A DNA stretch of 64,000 nt from Balneola sp. EhC07 (GCF_001650905.1 NZ_LXYG01000017.1:62001-126000), one strand, 5' to 3'. Positions 53,124-62,264 are shown, counted from the first letter of the stretch. The notes: generated by a model not told the origin, from the sequence alone. Made by a program: numbers and translations.

Positions 53124-54209
53124 ATGAATCAAAAGCTGCAGATAATACTAATTGTCTCTCTTCTTGCCGGTATTCTCGTTTGTTTCCCTCTTTGGATAAA
53201 CGAAAGAAGTTTTCCCGTTCTCCCTGCATTTGATTTTTTTGAAACGGGAGGATTTTTTCATTTCTCTTTACTAGCCCTGCTTTTTGTTACCGGTTTACTT
53301 TCTGTTTTTGATTTCAAATTGTCTACGCACTCTTTATTTCTATTTCTGTTACTGATATTGGTTTTACGCCTTCAGGATCAGAATCGATGGCAGCCCTGGG
53401 TTTATATATTTTATGTTCTCTTGGCGTTTGTTTTCACATATCGCTGTAAGATGATCACAGAAAAAACCTTGTTAAAATTATTTCGTGTCGCGTTTATTGG
53501 GATATATTTTTGGTCCGGCATTCATAAAGTTAATGCAGGTTTTATAACAAATACTTTACCTGAACTCGTTGTTCCTGATCTTGGTCCTTTGAGTTATTCT
53601 ATTCCTCTAATTGAAGCTTTTTTCGGTGTTGGATTGATCTTTATTTCAACAAGAAAAATTTCAGTTTTGTTGCTTCTGGGCATGCATTTTTTAATTCTTT
53701 ATGAAGTGTTATTCGGCTTTTTTACATTCAATACAGTCATTATATCCTGGAATCTTGCAATGATGATCCTGTTGGTTTTCTTATTTTGGAATAAAGAACC
53801 TATTCAGCTTTTTAGTAATCCTTCTGTTTCTAAAAGCTTTGCTATTCTCATATTCCTGATCTTACCCGCAACCAATTTTTTTAATCTTTGGCCGGGATAT
53901 CCATCTTTCAATCTGTTTTCAGGAAAAACGGCAAAAGCATACCTATATGTTGATGAGGATTTTAAAACGAACTTTAATTCAAAAACCCTTTCTAAGTTCG
54001 ATGATGAAAACAAAATCACTGTTCATACCTATAGTTACTCTGAATTGAATGTTCCTTTCTACTCAGAAAAGGAAGTTTATCTTCAGCTTTTTAACAAGCT
54101 ATGTGAGCGTTCTACGCATGAGTTTTCTGTAGTGATGGAAATAAAAACACTTCCACATCTTTTTAAGAATGAATGGACTTCGGAATCTTACTTTTGTGAT
54201 CAGTTTTAA
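53124..54209 (+). CDS. Polytopic membrane protein, about 361 aa
   Basis: About nine hydrophobic helices lead into a short C-terminal soluble domain (AKAYLYVDEDFKTNFNSKT ... CERSTHEFSVVMEIKT). The helices with YRCKMITEKTLLKLFRVAFI and GIHKVNAGF recall HTTM/DoxX-like proteins, but the assignment is weak. The ATG at 53124 and an in-frame TTG at 53103 are both possible starts. Confidence 0.72.
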   Translation: MNQKLQIILIVSLLAGILVCFPLWINERSFPVLPAFDFFETGGFFHFSLLALLFVTGLLSVFDFKLSTHSLFLFLLLILVLRLQDQNRWQPWVYIFYVLLAFVFTYRCKMITEKTLLKLFRVAFIGIYFWSGIHKVNAGFITNTLPELVVPDLGPLSYSIPLIEAFFGVGLIFISTRKISVLLLLGMHFLILYEVLFGFFTFNTVIISWNLAMMILLVFLFWNKEPIQLFSNPSVSKSFAILIFLILPATNFFNLWPGYPSFNLFSGKTAKAYLYVDEDFKTNFNSKTLSKFDDENKITVHTYSYSELNVPFYSEKEVYLQLFNKLCERSTHEFSVVMEIKTLPHLFKNEWTSESYFCDQF

Positions 54210-54323
54210 AATGATTCTAGGATTACTTTGCTCTCTAATTAATTTTCTTCATTTAATTTTCAGCTGGAATTAAAATTGTAGATTTTTTTGTCTTTATTAG
54301 CCTAAGACAAACTATCTTTCTAC

Positions 54324-56012
54324 ATGAAGTTTTTTTCATCACAGATCTCTTACTTTATTTCTAATAAGAACACGAAGGTAAATATAGCGCGCCTTCTTAA
54401 GTTTCTTGGTATTCTGGTTCTTCTCATAACCATTTATGGAGTCCTTTTCCATATAATTATGGAAAGAGAAGGTCAGCAACACAGCTGGATGACAGGGTTT
54501 TACTGGACTCTGGTAACCATGAGTACACTGGGCTTTGGGGATATCACCTTTACTTCTGATCTGGGACGTTTCTTTTCCATGGTAGTTCTGGGTTCAGGTA
54601 TTATCGTTCTGTTGATCATGTTGCCTTTTACGTTCATAGAATTCTTTTATGCTCCGTGGATGGAAGCACAATCTCGCGCAAGAGCTCCTAAAGAACTTCC
54701 TCCAACTACAAAAAACCACGTGGTTATTGCCAGTTTTGATCCCATTACAAAAGCCCTCGTCGAAAAATTAAAGCAGTACCACAAGGAATATGTGCTTTTG
54801 GTTCAGGACCTGACAGAAGCTCTGGAATTGTTCGATAACGGATACAGAGTTATGGTTGGTGAACCTGACAATCCCGAAACATATCAAAAGCTACAAATTC
54901 ATCAGGCGGCAATGGTGGTTGCGAACGGCTCTGATATGTTCAATACCAACGTGGCTCACACTGTGAGAGAAAACAGCGAGCATATTAAAATTATTGCTAC
55001 TGCCAACTCTCACGATTCGATTGATATTCTGAAACTAGCCGGATGTGATCATGTGTTACATATGGGAAATCTTCTGGGAAGGGCTTTATCGAGGCGAGTT
55101 CTTGGACAAGATGCTCGTGTTCATACTATCGGCAGACTTGGAAATATTGTAATTGCTGAAGCCACTGCTTACGATACTCCACTTGTAGGAAAAACACTTC
55201 GTGAATCACAACTCAGAGAAAAACTTGGAATCAATATTGTTGGAATTTGGGAACGGGGACATTTTCTCGGTTCTCATCCGGATACAGTAATTAGTGAACA
55301 AAGTGTGATCATGATGGCGGGTTCTGTGGATCAGCTTCGAAGATATGATGAGTTGTTTGGCATTTATGCTATAAGTGAAGAACCTGTTATCATCATTGGT
55401 GGTGGACGTGTGGGTAGAGCTGCGGCTTATCACTTAAAGCGTCGTAATATCAAATTCAAAATTGTTGATAAAAATCCTGACCGAATTCTAAATGAAAAGA
55501 ATTTCATTCTTGGAGACGCCAACGATATCAACACACTGAAAAAAGCCGGAATTGACAAGGCTCACAGTGTCATAATCAGTACCAACCAGGATGATATTAA
55601 TATTTATCTCACTATTTACTGTCGCCACCTTCGCCCAAATATTCACATTGTTGCTCGTTCTACTCTGGAAAGAAATGTGAGTTCGTTACACCGCGCCGGA
55701 GCAGATTTTGTGATGTCATACGCTACTATGGGAGCTAACGCCATCTTCAATATTTATGAAGAGAACGATATTATTATGATCGCCGAAGGATTGAATGTAT
55801 TCAGTTTAAGAACTCCTTCTAAAATTTCAGGAAAAACTATTATAGAAGCTGATATCCGTCACAACACAGGATGTAATGTAATTGCTTATACCAGAGATGG
55901 GAAACAGATAATCAATCCTGATCCCACAGATCCTATTCCGGAAAACAGCGAACTAGTTTTAATTGGGGAGACAGAAGCAGAAGAGCGGTTTATTCAAATG
56001 TATGCTGATTAA
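54324..56012 (+). CDS. Potassium channel with two TrkA (RCK) units, 562 aa
   Basis: Two helices flank the pore with selectivity filter T68-L-G-F-G-D73. A first TrkA-N Rossmann domain (about 130-245) and TrkA-C (about 255-345) are followed by a second TrkA-N with EPVIIIGGGRVGRAA (GxGxxG) and a second TrkA-C (about 480-560). Such proteins are ligand- or nucleotide-gated K+ channels in which one chain supplies two RCK domains. Confidence 0.9.
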   Translation: MKFFSSQISYFISNKNTKVNIARLLKFLGILVLLITIYGVLFHIIMEREGQQHSWMTGFYWTLVTMSTLGFGDITFTSDLGRFFSMVVLGSGIIVLLIMLPFTFIEFFYAPWMEAQSRARAPKELPPTTKNHVVIASFDPITKALVEKLKQYHKEYVLLVQDLTEALELFDNGYRVMVGEPDNPETYQKLQIHQAAMVVANGSDMFNTNVAHTVRENSEHIKIIATANSHDSIDILKLAGCDHVLHMGNLLGRALSRRVLGQDARVHTIGRLGNIVIAEATAYDTPLVGKTLRESQLREKLGINIVGIWERGHFLGSHPDTVISEQSVIMMAGSVDQLRRYDELFGIYAISEEPVIIIGGGRVGRAAAYHLKRRNIKFKIVDKNPDRILNEKNFILGDANDINTLKKAGIDKAHSVIISTNQDDINIYLTIYCRHLRPNIHIVARSTLERNVSSLHRAGADFVMSYATMGANAIFNIYEENDIIMIAEGLNVFSLRTPSKISGKTIIEADIRHNTGCNVIAYTRDGKQIINPDPTDPIPENSELVLIGETEAEERFIQMYAD

Positions 56013-56114
56013 AGATCACTGATTCAGCGGTCTTTTTGATTTACTCAGATATAATATGCCTTTATAGGAAAGCGATCATCCAAAAAAGTTCTTTGGATGA
56101 CCCTTCGGTTTTTA

Positions 56115-56600
56115 CTACTTCGACTCCATCTCCATAGCCATTGTTTGCATTCTCATAGCCAGGTCTTTGTTGGATTGCATTGCCTGAGCTATGCTTTGAA
56201 ATCGTTGTGCAGACATCTCAGAATCCTGAATTGATTGCATTTGTTGTTTTTGAGCGCTCATACTTGCTTGTTGTAAAAAGCTCTGCATATTCGCTACGGT
56301 TTCTTCCTCTTTAGTGGTAAGTTCTATTTCTTCACCTTCAGGGTTTTGCTTGCTCTGCATTATTTCCTGAAACCTTGCTGTAGACATTCCCTCTTCTTCC
56401 AACTTGGCAACAACCATACTGTCCAGTTCCATTCGTATTCCTTGCAGTTCCTGTGCTATTATTACAAATTGTTCCAATTCAGAATCTGATACTGAATCGG
56501 CAGGAGCAATTTGTTGCATAGGCATATTCTGAGCCATTACAGCTGTACTGCAAATAATAAGTGATAAAATGAGTGCTTTAACTCTCTTTAAAATGTTCAT
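56115..56600 (-). CDS. DUF4168-family exported protein, 161 aa
   Basis: A signal peptide ends VMAQ. The rest is helical and Gln/Met/Glu-rich with a long coiled-coil (LEQFVIIAQELQGIRMELDS ... TMAMEMES), matching DUF4168. The family is periplasmic with unknown function. Confidence 0.85.
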   Translation of the reverse strand: MNILKRVKALILSLIICSTAVMAQNMPMQQIAPADSVSDSELEQFVIIAQELQGIRMELDSMVVAKLEEEGMSTARFQEIMQSKQNPEGEEIELTTKEEETVANMQSFLQQASMSAQKQQMQSIQDSEMSAQRFQSIAQAMQSNKDLAMRMQTMAMEMESK

Positions 56601-56804
56601 TAAAAAAATAATTTCTTTGTGAATAGTTTAATTAGTTGAAAACTATCCATTAATAAACGGGATACTAAATTTGAAGCCGGGCTTTATAGGGTTTTAACAT
56701 CAGGATGGCTGATTTGTTAATTTTTTTGATTACCGCTGATATCTAACCTTGGTAATTAATCCACTTATAATCATATTAGTTTTAATGTTTCAATAAAAAC
56801 GGCT

Positions 56805-57458
56805 ATGAGTGACCTTTCCATGCAAGAAATTGCAAAACATCTACGGAAACCTTCAGGAAAGAATGGTAAAGAAGTCGCCAAACAAATGAATAAAGGCAAT
56901 CAGCATCTATGTCTAAACTCATATAAGCTGCTTAAACCCAAACCTAATAGTTTAATTTTAGAAATTGGAATGGGAAACGGTTTCTTTACCAAAGATTTAA
57001 TGGGCTTGGATCACAATTTAGAATATATAGGATTGGATTTTTCCCAGACAATGGTTGATGAAGCTATACGATTAAATCAAAAATTAATCGATTCAGGAAA
57101 AGTATCTTTCATTAAAGGTTCGATCGAAAATCTACCTTTTAAAGATAATAGTATTGATTATATAACAACTACGAACACCATCTATTTTTGGCCTGATCTA
57201 TCAAAAAATGCCCGTGAACTATATAGAGTATTGAATCCTAATGGTAAAATACTGATTGCGTACCGACCCAAAAAAGTATTGGACAACCTAGAAGTATCAA
57301 ATTATGGATTTAACAAGTACACAAGAAATGAAGTAGAAAGTTTGCTTGCTGAAGTTGGGTTCAAAAATATCTCCTCAAAAGAAATCTCCGAGCCAGACTT
57401 TCATATCCAAGGCAAATCATTGCAAATGATTGGATTGTATAGCACCGGAATAAAGTAA
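56805..57458 (+). CDS. Class I SAM-dependent methyltransferase, 217 aa
   Basis: Motif I is LILEIGMGNGFFTKDL, with the acidic residue in YIGLDFSQTM and motif-like DYITTTNTIYFWPDL and LNPNGKILIAY. It is a soluble type-11 methyltransferase of unknown substrate. Upstream AT-rich DNA shows no other gene. Confidence 0.9.
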   Translation: MSDLSMQEIAKHLRKPSGKNGKEVAKQMNKGNQHLCLNSYKLLKPKPNSLILEIGMGNGFFTKDLMGLDHNLEYIGLDFSQTMVDEAIRLNQKLIDSGKVSFIKGSIENLPFKDNSIDYITTTNTIYFWPDLSKNARELYRVLNPNGKILIAYRPKKVLDNLEVSNYGFNKYTRNEVESLLAEVGFKNISSKEISEPDFHIQGKSLQMIGLYSTGIK

Positions 57459-57530
57459 AAGCTTATTTTCGCTACATCGGGATAAATCCCTCGCTTGTTA
57501 ACCTTAAAAATGTGTAGCTTTTTAATAATC

Positions 57531-57556
57531 GTCATCCTGAACTTGTTTCAGGATCT
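57531..57556 (+). repeat. GTCATC...GATCT dispersed hairpin, copy A
   Basis: GTCATCCTGAACTTG TTTCAGGATCT has arms TCCTGAA/TTCAGGA. Related copies with other stems lie at 58161 and 58334. Confidence 0.7.
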
Positions 57557-57670
57557 GTAGGGAGTTGCTTTATTTAATTTGGCTTTTCTAGTTCAAAGAA
57601 GATATATCCATTGGGATAGGAAGTTTTTTCCTTTTCAAATTAGCGTTTTGAACAAGTTTATGTGGTTTTA

Positions 57671-58108
57671 TCACAACACATACAAAACAGAAATATAGTA
57701 CCGCTCGCTAACTGTAGTTTTGTTATTGTTATTTGAAGTAACAATGAATTCTGAGTTTCTTATCAGGTTCAATGCTGCTTCATCACAACCCCCACCAATT
57801 CCTCTGGTAACTCTGGTCTTTTCTATTTTACTTTGTTCAGAAATGTCAATATAAAGCCTTACAACACCTTCTATTCTGGCTCTTTGTGCTACTTGTGGAT
57901 AATTAATGAATTCTTTATTCACCTTAATCTCAATATGATCAACAGGAAATCCTTGTTCGGTTAACAACTCTCCAACTACAACTTTTGATCCGGATTCTGT
58001 ATAGAATTCTGTCCCTTTAAAACTTGCCATTTGATTAGTAGAAACACACCCTGATAAAGCAAATAATAGTATAAGAATTGTAAGTATGGTTGATTTTAGA
58101 TTTATCAT
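57671..58108 (-). CDS. Lipoprotein with TonB C-terminal-like domain, 145 aa
   Basis: The signal segment ILILLFALSGC has a lipobox. The domain NYPQVAQRARIEGVVRLYID with RVTRGIGGGCDEAALNLIR matches the TonB C-terminal fold that contacts receptors. A full TonB would have an N-terminal helix and a long Pro-rich linker; neither is present. The methionine at 58108 is preferred over 58165 because it starts the signal segment. Confidence 0.8.
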   Translation of the reverse strand: MINLKSTILTILILLFALSGCVSTNQMASFKGTEFYTESGSKVVVGELLTEQGFPVDHIEIKVNKEFINYPQVAQRARIEGVVRLYIDISEQSKIEKTRVTRGIGGGCDEAALNLIRNSEFIVTSNNNNKTTVSERYYISVLYVL

Positions 58109-58160
58109 CCTTTTGTAGGATTTATATTTCGTTGAAAATTTCTCATGACTTAAAGAATAG

Positions 58161-58186
58161 GTCATCCCGAATTTATTTCGGGATCT
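58161..58186 (+). repeat. GTCATC...GATCT dispersed hairpin, copy B
   Basis: GTCATCCCGAATTTA TTTCGGGATCT has arms TCCCGAA/TTCGGGA, the same frame as copy A with paired base changes. Confidence 0.7.
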
Positions 58187-58333
58187 TACGGAATGGCTAT
58201 ATTTTCGACTCCAAAATCAATGTCTTAATGTCTCATACTAATCTACTAATTCTAAATATTCGGAGTTAGTAAGAAAATAGACATAGCCTTTGCTATTTAT
58301 TCGTAAGACATATTCAAAATCTATTCCTCACAA

Positions 58334-58367
58334 AGATCCTGATCCGCCAGCTGGCGGACAGGATGAC
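58334..58367 (-). repeat. GTCATC...GATCT dispersed hairpin, copy C
   Basis: On the minus strand the element begins GTCATCCTG, holds the palindrome CCGCCAGCTGGCGG (58344-58357) and ends CAGGATCT. The palindrome is the same as in the attC at 6801. The rest of 58109-58450 holds no gene. Confidence 0.7.
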
Positions 58368-58450
58368 CAATGAAGTGATTTTGAATTTTAATCTTAAAAG
58401 AAATCTTTAGAACAAGATCTGTGATAAGTTAGTCTGTTAATTTTTTTGAT

Positions 58451-58810
58451 TTAGAGTTCCCAATCCGTCCAAAAACTCTTTCTCATAAATTTTACCGTAG
58501 TACTTGAGATTTCGATTAGTTCATACTCATTATATTCGTTCTTTTTGGTAGAAAAACATTTGAATGTTATTCCATCTGAATCCTTATAAGGCTTTTTTAA
58601 TTTAAATAAATATGATTCCCCGGGAGCTAACAATATTGCTTCATTCAAAGAACTATCACTCAAGCTTTGTTCAAATACAGCTTCATTGCCTTGATGAACT
58701 TTTAAGTAATAAGCTTCTTCATATGGATTATAAATTTCAAACTGACCTTCTTTGGGAATGAAAAAACAAGAACAAAAAAGAATAAATATTGACAGAGATA
58801 GATATTTCAT
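58451..58810 (-). CDS. Putative lipoprotein, 119 aa
   Basis: The signal segment MKYLSLSIFILFCSCF ends in a lipobox-like Cys. The mature part is a small beta-rich domain with LLAPGESYLFKLKKPYKDSD. No family is recognised. It is 16 bases downstream of purM. Confidence 0.72.
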   Translation of the reverse strand: MKYLSLSIFILFCSCFFIPKEGQFEIYNPYEEAYYLKVHQGNEAVFEQSLSDSSLNEAILLAPGESYLFKLKKPYKDSDGITFKCFSTKKNEYNEYELIEISSTTVKFMRKSFWTDWEL

Positions 58811-58826
58811 TCTTAATTTTTAATCC

Positions 58827-59837
58827 TTAATTCTTAATTACACTCCCTACCTCAAAAACCTCTTCTCCTAATTCCTCAGCTTTTGCTTTTACTTCCGCTG
58901 CTTTATCTGCAGAAACCACACAAACTAATCCAATTCCAAGATTAAACGTTGCCTGCATATCTTCTTCCGGTACATTTCCTATTTCCTGAATTAGTTTATA
59001 CACCGCAGGACGTTCCCATCCTTCCCAATTAATATTTAAAGCCAATCCTTTCGTCAAAATTCGTTTGGTATTTCCTACCATTCCGCCACCGGTAATGTGA
59101 GAAAAACCGTTTACCCCATCCATTTCTTTTAATTCAGATATCAAACCTAAATAAGATCGATGAACTTGCAGCAATTCTTCAGCAACAGTACATCCAAGTT
59201 CTTCCACATGATCATTTACATCGTATTCACTGAACAACACTTTTCTGGCAAGTGAATATCCATTGGTGTGTAAACCCGAACTTTTGAATCCAAGAAGAAC
59301 ATCTCCTTTTTCAATTCCTGCACCGTTGATCACTTTGTCTTCATCCACAATACCGACAATGGTTCCGGCCAGATCGAATTCACCTTCTCCGTAAATGTCC
59401 GGCATCTCGGCAGTTTCTCCACCAATCAAAGCTACATTATTTTCTTTGCAGGCCGTTGCAAATCCTTTGATCACATCATAACCAACATTTTGCTCAAGCT
59501 TTCCGGTAGAAAAATAATCCAGAAAGAACAAAGGAGTTGCCCCACAAACCGCAATATCATTCACACAATGATTTACCAGATCCTGTCCAACAGTATCATA
59601 TTTTCCGGCTTTGAACGCCACTATTAATTTGGTTCCAACTCCATCCACAGAACTAACAAATACAGGATTTTTAAAAGCTCCCATATCCGGTTTAAAAAAT
59701 CCACCAAAACCACCAATGTTGGAAAGTACCGCAGGTCCATGAGTCTCTTTAACTACTCCTTTTATGGAATTAACAAGCTCTTCTCCGGCTTTGATATCTA
59801 CGCCTGAATCTTTGTATGTAAATGTCTTTTTTGTCAT
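58827..59837 (-). CDS. purM: Phosphoribosylformylglycinamidine cyclo-ligase (AIR synthetase)
   Basis: The 336-aa protein has the usual PurM length. Signatures include GGFGGFFKPDM, VSSVDGVGTKLIVA, LVNHCVNDIAVCGATPLFFL, GGETAEMPDIYGEGEFDLAG and GFSHITGGGMVGN. It converts FGAM and ATP to AIR in purine synthesis. The gene stands away from other pur genes. A hairpin CCCCTCC/GGAGGGG lies upstream at 59888-59904. Confidence 0.96.
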   Translation of the reverse strand: MTKKTFTYKDSGVDIKAGEELVNSIKGVVKETHGPAVLSNIGGFGGFFKPDMGAFKNPVFVSSVDGVGTKLIVAFKAGKYDTVGQDLVNHCVNDIAVCGATPLFFLDYFSTGKLEQNVGYDVIKGFATACKENNVALIGGETAEMPDIYGEGEFDLAGTIVGIVDEDKVINGAGIEKGDVLLGFKSSGLHTNGYSLARKVLFSEYDVNDHVEELGCTVAEELLQVHRSYLGLISELKEMDGVNGFSHITGGGMVGNTKRILTKGLALNINWEGWERPAVYKLIQEIGNVPEEDMQATFNLGIGLVCVVSADKAAEVKAKAEELGEEVFEVGSVIKN

Positions 59838-59887
59838 TTGATAGAGTTTTTAAAATAAATTTTATCAGTTCGGACCCACCCCTCAAT

Positions 59888-59904
59888 CCCCTCCTTCGGA
59901 GGGG
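59888..59904. repeat. Short GC hairpin between the YfiT-like gene and purM
   Basis: Arms CCCCTCC and GGAGGGG enclose TTC. It could end the upstream YfiT-like transcript or be a repeat remnant; no T run follows on the minus strand. Confidence 0.45.
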
Positions 59905-59924
59905 AAGCTCGTTGTTACAGATCT

Positions 59925-60434
59925 TTACCTTACAAGTTCAATATGAGCTAAGTGATGATTTCCATGCCAGGCATACATCGCTAAGGCATTTATAAGTTTA
60001 TAATTAATTCCCGATTCCGGATGTTGAAATGTTCGTTTCCAATCATCTTTTTTAATTGTTTTAAAGATAGCGATCCATTTCAAGTGAACTGCTTCCAGAA
60101 AATTCAATCCTTCTTCAACACTCATCAACTCATAATCACCTAAAACAGCCCAGGCAGCTTCATTGTAAGGACGAATTGTAGGATTTTCTTCTGTCATTGC
60201 AAGTTTGAATCTGCACAATGAATTCAGGTGACTGTCTCCCAAGTGATGGATAACCTGAACGGGAGACCAACCATTTTCTCTGTACGGAGTATTCAATTGT
60301 TCTTCTGATAATTCTGAAACAAGAACTCTTACTTTTGAAGGAAGTTCTTTGATCTGTTTGATGTACATTTCTGTATCATTTAGATCATGATCTTTCTCGT
60401 AATCAAAATTTCCAATAGGGTATCTTTTATCCAT
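59925..60434 (-). CDS. YfiT-like DinB thiol transferase, 169 aa
   Basis: RYPIGNFDYEKDHD opens the protein as in YfiT; metal ligands appear in WSPVQVIHHLGDSHLN and HGNHHLAHIELVR. YfiT-type enzymes transfer bacillithiol or act as metal-dependent hydrolases. It is the first leftward gene next to the proposed replication origin. Confidence 0.9.
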   Translation of the reverse strand: MDKRYPIGNFDYEKDHDLNDTEMYIKQIKELPSKVRVLVSELSEEQLNTPYRENGWSPVQVIHHLGDSHLNSLCRFKLAMTEENPTIRPYNEAAWAVLGDYELMSVEEGLNFLEAVHLKWIAIFKTIKKDDWKRTFQHPESGINYKLINALAMYAWHGNHHLAHIELVR

Positions 60435-60499
60435 GAGATCAGGAATTTTTTATTGCTTAAATATACGTTCTTATAAAACTCTTTGAGAATCCTTTTTCT

Positions 60500-60865
60500 C
60501 ACTTCTTATCCACATCCTAAAAGACAAATAAAATGAGATTTATAAATTTAATATATAGTAGTAGAGAGTGTGGATTTGTGGATAACAAAGTTATTCTTTT
60601 TCTCTACATCGCTTGACAAAACTTTGTGGATATCAATGTTGATATATTTCTTATAAAAAACAGTAATTTATAGAGTGATATTTTTTGTTATCAACAAGTG
60701 TATCTGTTTTGTACATATAAATCAGCAGAAGCTGTTCAACACCAAAAGTTATTCTTTTTGAATGTTGATTAGGTGAACAAATTGTGGAAACTTGTTGAGA
60801 ACTTTGAACGATTTTAGTTATCCAGTTTTTGTTAGTAAGTATTCCACATAGTAATCCACATAATT
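60500..60865. other. Candidate chromosomal replication origin (oriC)
   Basis: Perfect DnaA boxes TTATCCACA lie at 60506-60514 (+) and 60577-60585 (-). One-mismatch boxes lie at 60625-60633 (-), 60688-60696 (+) and 60852-60860 (+); two-mismatch sites lie at 60569-60577, 60818-60826 and 60840-60848. An AT-rich segment (about 60538-60557) sits beside the box pair. The flanking genes diverge from the gap. The density of boxes in 350 bases is far above expectation. Confidence 0.75.
60556..60564 (-). other. DnaA-trio-like element
   Basis: TAGTAGTAG lies between the AT-rich stretch and the box pair 60569-60585. On the minus strand the order is box, near-box, CTACTACTA, AT-rich DNA, the arrangement of the basal unwinding region in other bacteria. 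Confidence 0.6.
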
Positions 60866-60872
60866 CAAGTAT

Positions 60873-61313
60873 ATGAAAGTTGTAATTCAGCGCGTAAAAT
60901 CAGCATCAGTGACCGTCGGAAATGAAATTACCGGAGCTATTGAAGAGGGTTTATTATTACTGGTGGGAATCCATCAGGATGACACTAAAGAACAACTGGA
61001 ATGGATGTGTGAGAAGATCCTGAAGCTGCGGATATTTGAAGATGAAGACGAAAAAATGAATCTTTCGGTAAGTGATGTGGGCGGAGGACTTTTAGTAGTG
61101 TCGCAATTCACTTTATATGGAAATACAAAAAAGGGAACTCGACCCAGTTTTATAGAAGCAGCCAAACCGGATAAAGCGGAGCCGATGTATGAGGAAATGA
61201 TCTCTTATTTTAAAGAACATTCAGATCTAAATATTCAAACCGGAAAATTTGGTGCTATGATGGATGTTGAATTAATAAACGATGGTCCTGTTACACTGAT
61301 ATTGGAGAAGTGA
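60873..61313 (+). CDS. dtd: D-aminoacyl-tRNA deacylase
   Basis: The 146-aa protein begins MKVVIQRVKSASVTVGNEIT, carries the SQFTLYGNTKKGTRPSF motif and ends with NDGPVTLIL, the conserved SQFTL and NxGPxT active-site segments. It removes D-amino acids and glycine from mischarged tRNAs. It lies eight bases after the last DnaA box region and heads the rightward genes. Confidence 0.96.
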   Translation: MKVVIQRVKSASVTVGNEITGAIEEGLLLLVGIHQDDTKEQLEWMCEKILKLRIFEDEDEKMNLSVSDVGGGLLVVSQFTLYGNTKKGTRPSFIEAAKPDKAEPMYEEMISYFKEHSDLNIQTGKFGAMMDVELINDGPVTLILEK

Positions 61314-61314
61314 T

Positions 61315-62205
61315 TTGGCTGTAATTTTCATTTTTATTGATGGAGTTGGAATAGGGAACGAAGGAAAAGAAAATCCTTTCCTCATAGATTCTTATGAAAG
61401 TTTTCAGATCCTTTCCGGAGAGAATTTTTTTAAGAACGGAAAAGGAGTTCAATCATCGAATCAATTATATAAAGCAATCGATGCAAATCTTGATGTAGAA
61501 GGACTTCCTCAAAGCGGTACGGGGCAAACAACTCTATTTTCCGGCGAAAATGCATCCAAAGTAATTGGGAAACATTTTGGTCCGTTTCCTCATTCCGGAA
61601 TAAAGCATTTACTAAAAGAGCAGAGTGTTTTTCATGCGGTTAAAGAAGCAGGAAAGAAACCATATTTCATGAATGCATATCCTCCTATTTTCTTTGAACA
61701 CGCAAACAAAAGAAATCGATGGAGCTGTACAACGCTCATGACGAAAAGTGCAGAAATGAGGCTCAATTCAACAGATGATATTCTGGCAGAAAAAGCACTG
61801 ACTGCAGAGATCGTCCAAAATGCCTGGAGAGAAAAATTGGATATAAATATTCCAAAGATAACAGCAACAGATGCGGCCAAAAGATTAATGAATGTTGTTC
61901 CGAATCACGATCTGGTTTTGTACGAATATTATCTCACTGACAAAGCCGGTCATAACAAAAGCATTGATGATGCCCGAAGAGTTTTACAACCACTCGATGA
62001 GTTTTTGCTGCATATCATCAAACATAAAAGAAGCGAAGATGTGTTGGTAATAACCAGCGATCACGGAAATCTGGAAGATCTGTCAGTAAAAACTCATACC
62101 AGAAATGAAGTCCCGCTATTTGTAATGGGAGAAGGAATTGATCACTTTAATGATGTGGAGAGCTTGGTTGGGGTTAAGGATGGGATTCTAAAGGTAATAA
62201 AGTAA
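61315..62205 (+). CDS. Alkaline-phosphatase-superfamily metalloenzyme, 296 aa
   Basis: Metal/nucleophile motifs are visible: FIDGVGIGN, GLPQSGTGQTTLFSGENA (nucleophile Thr), YYLTDKAGHN, VITSDHGNLED and HTRNEVPLFVMG. The set matches the phosphoglycerate-mutase/phosphopentomutase branch, but the cap domain is short, so the activity is open. The start is TTG at 61315, one base after the dtd stop, implying cotranscription. Confidence 0.85.
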   Translation: MAVIFIFIDGVGIGNEGKENPFLIDSYESFQILSGENFFKNGKGVQSSNQLYKAIDANLDVEGLPQSGTGQTTLFSGENASKVIGKHFGPFPHSGIKHLLKEQSVFHAVKEAGKKPYFMNAYPPIFFEHANKRNRWSCTTLMTKSAEMRLNSTDDILAEKALTAEIVQNAWREKLDINIPKITATDAAKRLMNVVPNHDLVLYEYYLTDKAGHNKSIDDARRVLQPLDEFLLHIIKHKRSEDVLVITSDHGNLEDLSVKTHTRNEVPLFVMGEGIDHFNDVESLVGVKDGILKVIK

Positions 62206-62264
62206 TTCTCCCTTCGAAGGGAGATGATTCAATCGACAGTTCTCGATTGAATCCGAGGGATGTC
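62204..62264 (+). repeat. 61-base dispersed hairpin element, copy 2
   Basis: Outer parts AATTCTCCCTTCGAAGGGAG and AATCCGAGGGATGTC match copy 1 (65-125, inverted). The inner stem is CAATCGA/TCGATTG instead of GTCCAAAG/CTTTGGAC, with total length unchanged. Confidence 0.75.

Noticed and set aside
56013-56035. Weak hairpin with TTTTT after the K+ channel gene
   Set aside because: Arms AAGATC and GGTCTT pair poorly; not enough to call a terminator.
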